A stretch of DNA of 64,000 nucleotides from contig NC_007722.1 in the NCBI RefSeq assembly GCF_000013005.1, positions 1,183,501 to 1,247,500 of the forward strand, read 5' to 3'. A model generated the notes under the pieces. That model saw only the letters and a program-made list of their open reading frames with translations. It had not been told where the DNA came from and made no database searches. Position numbers and translations under genes: made by a program. This stretch comes from Erythrobacter litoralis HTCC2594 (GTDB lineage Bacteria; Pseudomonadota; Alphaproteobacteria; Sphingomonadales; Sphingomonadaceae). This document shows, piece after piece, positions 58,137 through 64,000 of this stretch. How positions within the stretch are numbered: position 1 is the first letter of the stretch; each line of letters starts with the position of its first letter.

Positions 58137-59284
58137 GCCAGCACCAGTTCGCTCGAGACCAACTCACCCAGAAGCGCATCGAGCAGCGGCATGCCCTTGG
58201 CCGTCACGCGCAATCGCTCGTTTACGTGCTCGATCAGGCCGAGCTGGGAATACAATTGTCGCTTATCGGGATCGATCAAAGAAACTTCGCCGATGCCGAA
58301 GCGTGCCGATAGAGTCTCGAGATCGACTCCTGCAGCGAGCCTCAAGCCCATGACCAATGCTTCTGACGCTTGCTCAGCGGGTGAAAGGCGACGCTCCTCT
58401 TGCGCTCCGCTGCCGCACTCATCGACCGCCGCCAGCCAGTTCTCGGGCTTTTTGTGTCGCAGGGTTGCGAAACCGCCGCGGCGCCCATGTGCGCCGGGAC
58501 CGATCCCGCAATAATCGTGGTAACGCCAGTACGTGAGGTTGTGACGGCTTTCCTCACCCGGCCTGGCGTGATTGCTGATTTCATAAGCCGGAAGGCCTGC
58601 ACTCGCGGTGACCGCCTGTGTCACTGTGTACAGATCGGCAGCCGGATCATCCGCCAGCGGATCGAAGACTCCCCGCCTGACATCGGTCGCAAAGCGCGTC
58701 CCGGGCTCGATCGTCAGTTGGTAAAGAGACAGGTGTGACGTGCCGAAGGATAGCGCCCGCTCAAGTCCGGCGCGCCAATCGCTCTCGGTCTGGTCGGGCA
58801 GGGCGTAAATCAGGTCGAAGCTGACGCGCTGGAAGGCTTTCTGCGCGGTTTCCAAAGCAGTCAGCGCCTCTTCGACGCCGTGCAAGCGTCCGAGGAAGCG
58901 GAGAGCCGCATCGTCCAGCGATTGTACGCCCAGCGACACGCGATTGACACCCGCCGCAGCCAGGGCATGAAAATTCGCCGTTTCTACCGACGAGGGATTG
59001 GCTTCGAGCGTGATCTCGATATCGGGCGCGAAGCCCCAGAGCCGCTCGGCCTGCTGCAACAGCGAAGCAACCAGAGCAGGCGGCATAAGCGACGGTGTGC
59101 CCCCGCCGAAGAAAATGGAGGTCAGCGCCTCTCCACCGGCTTTCCCCGCCTCGTAGCGCATATCGGCCAGCATCGCGCGCTCCCACAGTGCGTGATCGAC
59201 GCTGGCGCGCACGTGGCTGTTGAAATCGCAATAGGGGCACTTCTTCGCGCAGAAGGGCCAATGGATGTAGAGCGCGCGGGCCAT
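58133..59284 (-). CDS. hemW: Radical SAM haem chaperone HemW
   Basis: The protein has 383 residues. The radical SAM motif is HWPFCAKKCPYCDFNSH (Cys-x3-Cys-x2-Cys). GGGTPSLMPPALV and LEANPSSVETANF follow. The C-terminal HemN domain has ISNHARPGEESRHNLTYW and YCGIGPGAHGRRG. HemW delivers haem to respiratory enzymes and is not a coproporphyrinogen oxidase, despite old names. It is 9 bp from rdgB and overlaps xerC. Confidence 0.93.
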   Translation of the reverse strand: MARALYIHWPFCAKKCPYCDFNSHVRASVDHALWERAMLADMRYEAGKAGGEALTSIFFGGGTPSLMPPALVASLLQQAERLWGFAPDIEITLEANPSSVETANFHALAAAGVNRVSLGVQSLDDAALRFLGRLHGVEEALTALETAQKAFQRVSFDLIYALPDQTESDWRAGLERALSFGTSHLSLYQLTIEPGTRFATDVRRGVFDPLADDPAADLYTVTQAVTASAGLPAYEISNHARPGEESRHNLTYWRYHDYCGIGPGAHGRRGGFATLRHKKPENWLAAVDECGSGAQEERRLSPAEQASEALVMGLRLAAGVDLETLSARFGIGEVSLIDPDKRQLYSQLGLIEHVNERLRVTAKGMPLLDALLGELVSSELVLA

Positions 59285-59293
59285 GGCCGCAGT

Positions 59294-59923
59294 CTAGCTG
59301 CCAAACTGTTTCGCGACCAGCTTGGCGAAAGCATCGGCGCGATGGCTGATGGCGTGCTTCTCTTCCGGGTCGATTTCGGCGAATGTTTGGCCGCGCCCAG
59401 TCGGCACAAAAACGGGGTCGTAGCCAAAGCCCAGCTTGCCGCGCGGAGGCCAGGTCAGCGAACCGGGGCATTTGCCTTCGTAGATCGCGTGCTCGCCATC
59501 GGGCCACGCCAGCGCGAGGACACAATGAAACGCAGCATTCCGATCGGTGTCCGGGCCGAGTTGTTGCAACATGCCCTCTACCTTGCCCATAGCCATGTAC
59601 CAGTCGCGTCCCGGCTTGCCTTCGAACCATTGCCGCTCGGCCCAATCGGCGGTGTAGACACCGGGCCGCCCCTCCAGCGCATCGACCGACAGGCCGCTGT
59701 CGTCGGCCAGCGCCGCCATGCCGGACGCTTCGGCCGCGGCGCGCGCCTTGATCAGAGCGTTCTCGACAAAGGTCGTGCCGGTCTCGGCAGGCTCCGGAAG
59801 GCCCAACGAGCCGGCGCTGATGCATTTGACGCCATACGGCTCCAGCAGCGCTGAAATCTCTTTCAGCTTGCCCGCGTTGTGCGTGGCAATGACCAGCGAG
59901 CCTGAGCCGAGGCGGCGCGTCAC
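59294..59923 (-). CDS. rdgB: XTP/dITP diphosphatase (Ham1/RdgB)
   Basis: The protein has 209 residues from the GTG at 59923, which overlaps the rph stop (GTGA). A frame extending to 59962 overlaps rph and is rejected. The motifs are [52 protein letters not shown] and [10 protein letters not shown]. The enzyme removes deaminated purine nucleotides. The pair rph-rdgB-hemW is conserved in alphaproteobacteria. Confidence 0.96.
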   Translation of the reverse strand: MTRRLGSGSLVIATHNAGKLKEISALLEPYGVKCISAGSLGLPEPAETGTTFVENALIKARAAAEASGMAALADDSGLSVDALEGRPGVYTADWAERQWFEGKPGRDWYMAMGKVEGMLQQLGPDTDRNAAFHCVLALAWPDGEHAIYEGKCPGSLTWPPRGKLGFGYDPVFVPTGRGQTFAEIDPEEKHAISHRADAFAKLVAKQFGS

Positions 59924-60633
59924 TTCGTCGCCTCGTCCTGCGACTTGAAGATCTGCGCGCAACCGATCTGGGCGAGGCGGAGCAGGCGCATCAAGCCTTC
60001 CTCGTCATAGGTCGCGCCTTCGGCCGTGGCCTGGGCTTCTGCGATCTTGCCGCCTTCGATCAGCACGAAATTGGCATCGGCATCGGCGTTGGAGTCTTCC
60101 GCATAGTCGAGATCGAGCACCGGCGTGCCATTGTAGATCCCGCAGCTGATTGCGGCGATCTTGCCGGTGATGGGGTCGTCCTTGATTTGCCCTTGCTCCA
60201 TCAAACCGCTCACGGCGAGGCGAAGCGCAATCCACGCGCCGGAGATCGACGCGGTGCGCGTGCCACCATCGGCCTGGATAACGTCGCAATCGAGCGTGAT
60301 CTGACGTTCGCCGAGCTTTTCCAGATCGACCACGGCCCGCAAGCTGCGCCCGATAAGGCGCTGAATTTCCTGCGTTCTCCCGGACTGCTTGCCGCGTGCG
60401 GCCTCGCGGTTGCCGCGAGTATGCGTCGCGCGTGGCAGCATGGAGTATTCGCCGGTGACCCAACCCTGTCCCTTGCCGCGCAGCCACGGCGGCAAGCGTT
60501 CTTCGACGCTGGCGGTGCACAGCACCTTGGTGTCGCCGAAGCCGATCAGGCAGGAGCCTTCGGCATGCTTGGTGTAGCCGGTCTCGATGGTGATAGCGCG
60601 CATCTCGTCGGGCGCGCGTCCGGAAGGTCGCAT
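59920..60633 (-). CDS. rph: Ribonuclease PH
   Basis: The protein has 237 residues from the ATG at 60633, preceded by GGAG. A TTG just upstream is less likely. Motifs: [55 protein letters not shown] and [17 protein letters not shown]. The phosphorolytic 3'-5' exonuclease trims tRNA 3' ends. It reads away from hrcA, and the 152 bp between them is mostly a repeat. Confidence 0.97.
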   Translation of the reverse strand: MRPSGRAPDEMRAITIETGYTKHAEGSCLIGFGDTKVLCTASVEERLPPWLRGKGQGWVTGEYSMLPRATHTRGNREAARGKQSGRTQEIQRLIGRSLRAVVDLEKLGERQITLDCDVIQADGGTRTASISGAWIALRLAVSGLMEQGQIKDDPITGKIAAISCGIYNGTPVLDLDYAEDSNADADANFVLIEGGKIAEAQATAEGATYDEEGLMRLLRLAQIGCAQIFKSQDEATK

Positions 60634-60656
60634 CAAAATTCTCCACTTGCGACGAA

Positions 60657-60747
60657 CCGTTCGCCCTGAGCTTGTCGAAGGGTCGTCCTCACTTCTTGAG
60701 CGGCGCTATAAGGAAGAACGGGACTTCGACAAGCTCAGGGCGAACGG
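60657..60747. repeat. Perfect 24-bp inverted repeat, dispersed family
   Basis: CCGTTCGCCCTGAGCTTGTC and on (60657-60680) is exactly mirrored at 60724-60747, with a 43-bp centre. It fills most of the rph-hrcA divergent region, so it lies where promoters for both genes are expected. A related half-sequence occurs in ppdK (29923-29949). Confidence 0.85.
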
Positions 60748-60785
60748 AAAATTGAAACTTTGCCTATTCCAGCTAAGTGAGATCC

Positions 60786-61826
60786 ATGGCCGTACCACCC
60801 GTCACCGAACTGACCGACCGCGCCAGGGCGATCTTCCAGCTCGTGGTCGAGGGCTATCTCGAGAGTGGGCAACCAGTCGGGTCGAAAACGTTATCGCAAG
60901 AGCAATCTCTGGATCTCTCACCCGCGTCGATCCGTTCGGTGCTGGCCGATCTGGAATCGATTGGCCTGCTCGCAGCGCCGCATACCAGCGCCGGACGCAT
61001 GCCGACGGAGACCGGACTGCGCCTCTTCGTCGACGGGATGATGCAGGTTGCCGAACCCACGCGCGCAGAACGTGAGGCCATCGCTCAGCGCCTCAAGCGA
61101 TCCGGCCCGATAGAGCAGGCTCTGGAAGCGACAAGTTCGATGCTTTCCGATCTTTCAGGCGCCGCGGGGATGGTGATGGTCCCGAGCCGGGAGCCGCGCT
61201 TGGCACAGATCAGCCTCGTGCCACTGGGGCAGGGTAAAGCACTGGCGGTGCTGGTCGGCGAAGATGGCGCGATCGAGAACCGCGTAATCGAGACGGGCGA
61301 TACCCCGGCCCATGTGCTGGAGCAGGTCAGCAATTTCATCACGGCGCGCCTCGCAGGACGTACGCTAGCCGAAGCGACAGCGGCGATGCGCAAAGAAATC
61401 GCAGACGGGAAATCGGCACTCGACACAGCCAGCCAGAATCTCGTCGAGCGCGGCCTCGCGGTCTGGACCGAAGATGCTGCGGAACGTCCGGTCCTCATCG
61501 TCCGCGGGCAGGCCAATCTGCTGGATGAAAGTGCGCTGGAAGATCTCGACCGCGTGCGCTCGCTCCTTGACGATCTCGAGAACAAGCAATCGGTCGCGGA
61601 ATTGCTCGAAACCGCACGCGATGCCGAAGCGACGCGCATTTTCATCGGCAGCGAGAATCGTTTGTTCGCCCTCAGCGGCTCTTCCGTCATCGCATCGCCC
61701 TATCGCGATCGCGAAGGGAAAGTCGTTGGTGTGCTGGGAGTCATAGGCCCCACGCGGTTGAATTACGCGCGCGTCGTCCCCATGGTGGATTTCACGGCCC
61801 GTTCGCTGGGCAAACTGATCGGTTAA
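60786..61826 (+). CDS. hrcA: Heat-inducible transcription repressor HrcA
   Basis: The protein has 346 residues from the ATG at 60786. The N-terminal winged helix has ARAIFQLVVEGYLESGQPVGSKTLS, DLSPASIRSVLADLESIGLL and APHTSAGRMPTETGLRLFVDGMM. The GAF-like HrcA domain ends with YRDREGKVVGVLGVIGPTRLNYARVVPMVDFTA. HrcA represses groESL through CIRCE. No CIRCE element is visible before this gene itself. Confidence 0.96.
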   Translation: MAVPPVTELTDRARAIFQLVVEGYLESGQPVGSKTLSQEQSLDLSPASIRSVLADLESIGLLAAPHTSAGRMPTETGLRLFVDGMMQVAEPTRAEREAIAQRLKRSGPIEQALEATSSMLSDLSGAAGMVMVPSREPRLAQISLVPLGQGKALAVLVGEDGAIENRVIETGDTPAHVLEQVSNFITARLAGRTLAEATAAMRKEIADGKSALDTASQNLVERGLAVWTEDAAERPVLIVRGQANLLDESALEDLDRVRSLLDDLENKQSVAELLETARDAEATRIFIGSENRLFALSGSSVIASPYRDREGKVVGVLGVIGPTRLNYARVVPMVDFTARSLGKLIG

Positions 61827-61845
61827 CCGGAAAAATTTCAAAGCA

Positions 61846-62439
61846 ATGAGCGACGATACCAAGAAGCAGGACACTGCGGCTGACGCAGAAGTCGAGAAGG
61901 AAATGGAAGGCGTTCCCGAGCATCTACGCGATGACCGTGGGAGCGAAGAGGACGCGTCGGACGACCTGTCCGCAGCACTTGAATCGCTAAAGAGCGATCT
62001 CGAGGCGGCCAAGCAGGAAACGCTCTACGCCAAGGCCGAGACGCAAAACGTCCGGCGCCGGATGGAGAAGGACATCCAGGACGCGCGCACCTATGCCGCG
62101 ACCGGTTTTGCGCGCGATATCCTGTCCATCGCAGACAACCTGGCGCGCGCGATCGATGCCATTCCGCAGGAGCTGCGCGAAGACGAGAAGTTCAAGGGAC
62201 TGGTCGCCGGTATCGAGGCCACGCAGCGCGAACTCGACAAGGTCTTTGCGCAGCACGGCGTCAGCCGCATCGCCGCCATGGGCCTGCCGCTCGACCCCAA
62301 CCAGCATCAGGCGATGATGGAAGTCCCGACCGACGAAGTCGAACCGGGCACCATCGTGCAGGAAATGCAGGCGGGCTACATGATCCGCGACCGCCTGCTG
62401 CGCCCGTCCATGGTGGGTGTCGCAAAGAAGCCGGACTGA
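61846..62439 (+). CDS. grpE: Nucleotide exchange factor GrpE
   Basis: The protein has 197 residues. An acidic, disordered N-terminus is followed by the long coiled coil and the GrpE signature (LDKVFAQHGVSRIAAMGLP, then DPNQHQAMMEVPTDEVEPGT and VVQEMQAGYMIRDRLLRPSMV-type sequence). It releases ADP from DnaK. It is 19 bp downstream of hrcA, so they are co-expressed. Confidence 0.97.
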   Translation: MSDDTKKQDTAADAEVEKEMEGVPEHLRDDRGSEEDASDDLSAALESLKSDLEAAKQETLYAKAETQNVRRRMEKDIQDARTYAATGFARDILSIADNLARAIDAIPQELREDEKFKGLVAGIEATQRELDKVFAQHGVSRIAAMGLPLDPNQHQAMMEVPTDEVEPGTIVQEMQAGYMIRDRLLRPSMVGVAKKPD

Positions 62440-62448
62440 TCGGGGCGG

Positions 62449-63114
62449 TTAGAGCTTAGGTAGCTCCGTTGCCTCGATGGCCGCGATGACCTCCGCATTC
62501 ACCTGCGCCTTGTTACCGGCGAAGGCGGGCAGCTTCATGCCTTCGAAAAAGGCCGGAAGCGCAGCGCGTTCGGCGTCGAGATCGCCGGGATCGACCAGTT
62601 TGTCGAGATAGCCGACGCGCAGGGCTTCTTCGGGATCGAACATCATGCCCGTGCCGATCGCCTTGCGACCCGAAGGCGCGAGCCGGCGCGTGGCGAGCGC
62701 GATGCTGTAAGCAGGCAAAACAAGCCCGATCATCGTTTCGTTCATGCCGATTTTAAAGTCGCCGCGGATGCCTATCGCGCGGTCGGATGCCATCATTAGG
62801 AACGCGCCCGCCGGGAAGGCATTGCCGGTGCAGATCGTCACGACCGGTGCGGGATGCCGCAAGATGGCAAGGATAGCATCCTGTCCCGCCTGCAGAAGCT
62901 TCAATGCCGCGTCTGCACCCTTTGCGAAAGTCTTGAGATCGAAGCCGGCCGAGAAGAGCCCCGGTTTGCCTTCAAGAACGACTGGCTGTTGCTTTGCCGC
63001 TGCCTTACCGAGCACCTCCTGCAGCCGGTCGAGCATTGGCATGGAGATGTCGTTGACCTTTCCATCGTCCATCCGTGCATGAATTGCCGCGCCAAGTTCG
63101 GTTGTTTCGATCAT
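62449..63114 (-). CDS. Enoyl-CoA hydratase/isomerase (crotonase) family protein
   Basis: The protein has 221 residues. The oxyanion-hole segments are GLFSAGFDLKTFAKGADA and CTGNAFPAGAFLMMASDRAIG. The residues expected to be catalytic Glu in hydratases are not both present: the sequence at the second site is IGMNETMIGLVLP, with one Glu. It could be an isomerase, a hydratase of limited activity or a thioesterase-like member. Convergent with grpE, 9 bp apart. Confidence 0.85.
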   Translation of the reverse strand: MIETTELGAAIHARMDDGKVNDISMPMLDRLQEVLGKAAAKQQPVVLEGKPGLFSAGFDLKTFAKGADAALKLLQAGQDAILAILRHPAPVVTICTGNAFPAGAFLMMASDRAIGIRGDFKIGMNETMIGLVLPAYSIALATRRLAPSGRKAIGTGMMFDPEEALRVGYLDKLVDPGDLDAERAALPAFFEGMKLPAFAGNKAQVNAEVIAAIEATELPKL

Positions 63115-63206
63115 CGGGAGCTCTCTTGTGGCAGGTGCTTTGGCGAGGTGTTAGGGAACCACTGGCGCGGAGGAAAGCCGCCGCGCTCGAAATGAAGGAA
63201 TGCCCG

Positions 63207-64000
63207 TTGAAAACACTCCGCCTCGCCATAATCGCATGTGCACTGGCCTATGGTGCGCCCGCCGTCGCATCGCCTTCAACCGACGAGGCGCTTCGTGCCC
63301 TGACCGACAGCTATTTCGAATACCGTGTCGAGCAATCGGGGCGCGTGCTCAACGAAGATGGCAGCACGGAGGATGGGGCGAAGCTTCCCTCGGTTACGGC
63401 ACAGTCGCAGACGGTTCAGGCAGAGCGCGCTGAAGCGTTCCTTCGCGAACTGGACGGTCTCGATGGCGAGGCGATGGGCGATGCGGCAAAGATCGATGCT
63501 GCGGTTTTCCGCACGCTTCTCAACGCAGAGATCGGCGATGCGCGCTTCCGCGAGTGGGAGATGCCATTCGATAGCGACAACAATTTCTGGAGCTATCTGG
63601 CGGGGCGAAGCGGCTTTCGCACGGTCGAGGAATATGAGCGCTACATCGCCAGAATGCGCGACCTCCCGCGCTATTTTTCGGAGCACATTGCCAATGCCCG
63701 AGCCGGGCTGGCGCGTGGTTTTTCGGTGCCGCGAGTAACGCTGGAAGGACGTGATGCCTCGCTAGCTGCCTATGTCGTCGAGGATCCGCAGAGCAGCCCC
63801 TTCTGGGTGCCTTTCGCACAAATGCCGGAGAGCTTTTCCGCCAGCGATACCAACCGGTTGAATGCGGCGGGACGCGCTGCAATCGAAGAGGCGGTGACCC
63901 CGGCCTATGCAGAGGTGCTCACTTTCTTGCGCGATACATATCTGTCCAACACACGGACGACACTCGCGGCCAACGAGATGCCCGATGGCCCTGCCTATTA
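63207..64000 (+). CDS. DUF885 family protein, N-terminal part
   Basis: The frame runs off the right edge after about 264 residues. A TTG at 63207 (MKTLRLAIIACALAYGAPAVA) gives a clean signal peptide with AAGGA 7 bp upstream. An in-frame ATG at 63192 would add five residues but has no suitable ribosome binding site. The mature part (FWSYLAGRSGFRTVEEYERYIARMRDLPRYFSEHI) matches the DUF885 family of gluzincin-like, mostly secreted proteins, with TPAYAEVLTFLRDTYL near the cut. The zinc-site HExxH would lie beyond this window. Confidence 0.82.
   Translation, partial: MKTLRLAIIACALAYGAPAVASPSTDEALRALTDSYFEYRVEQSGRVLNEDGSTEDGAKLPSVTAQSQTVQAERAEAFLRELDGLDGEAMGDAAKIDAAVFRTLLNAEIGDARFREWEMPFDSDNNFWSYLAGRSGFRTVEEYERYIARMRDLPRYFSEHIANARAGLARGFSVPRVTLEGRDASLAAYVVEDPQSSPFWVPFAQMPESFSASDTNRLNAAGRAAIEEAVTPAYAEVLTFLRDTYLSNTRTTLAANEMPDGPAY

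Noticed and set aside
60634..60785. CIRCE operator for HrcA autoregulation
   Set aside because: No TTAGCACTC-N9-GAGTGCTAA or near match; the region is filled by a different inverted repeat.

Overview
The window is a GC-rich, gene-dense stretch of an alphaproteobacterial chromosome. Gene content and gene order suggest a sphingomonad of the Erythrobacteraceae type. The evidence for this is a RibB with an N-terminal HTH domain, L25/Pth, PpdK, the LpoA-like/RsmI/YraN cluster, HemW/RdgB/RNase PH/HrcA/GrpE, and many GTG or TTG starts in 4-bp overlaps. The placement is inferred from protein resemblance only. I see no prophage, plasmid, CRISPR array, insertion sequence or biosynthetic cluster. Most of the window is housekeeping sequence.

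Layout. 0-7.4 kb: a holin-like gene (cut by the window edge), a DUF883-type protein, enolase, a MarR-like regulator divergent from a phosphotransferase plus AttH/CrtC-like pair, then ribH, an HTH-RibBX fusion and tRNA-Lys(CUU). 7.4-13.1 kb: the elongasome operon mreB-mreC-mreD-mrdA-rodA on the minus strand. 13.3-21.3 kb: mutL with a small lipoprotein, a glutaredoxin-MauE fusion behind a CsoR-like palindrome, a DUF1206 protein, ychF, and the overlapping run pth, PD40 lipoprotein, P-loop kinase, Tat-signal SDR. 21.4-24 kb: rplY with its own terminator and a tandem TraB/GumN pair. 24.2-32.4 kb: a molybdopterin oxidoreductase, glyQ, glyS and ppdK. 32.4-41.1 kb: a methyltransferase, comF, hisI, a MerR regulator with an acyl-CoA dehydrogenase, cysK, an MFS transporter, PilZ and tyrS. 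41.2-51.8 kb: a DOMON-like protein with a NamZ-type muramidase, DUF817, a VWA protein and its MoxR partner, a soluble chemoreceptor, an L,D-transpeptidase, a beta-lactamase-fold hydrolase, an alpha/beta hydrolase-OsmC fusion and a broken ABM gene. 51.8-64 kb: parE, an LpoA-like lipoprotein, rsmI-yraN-gshB, xerC-hemW-rdgB-rph, hrcA-grpE, a crotonase and the start of a DUF885 protein.

The strongest unusual signal is a family of nested-palindrome elements of about 66-81 bp. One copy lies between glyQ and glyS. Two further copies sit in frame inside the glyS coding sequence and add about 50 residues to the glycyl-tRNA synthetase beta chain. A second repeat family forms a perfect 24-bp inverted repeat between rph and hrcA and has a half-copy inside ppdK.

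Other points worth a second look are the HTH-RibBX fusion with a 16-bp dyad immediately upstream, the CsoR-like palindrome, a perfect MerR-type operator, an in-frame amber codon in an otherwise intact monooxygenase gene, and a highly structured 313-bp intergenic region upstream of hisI.
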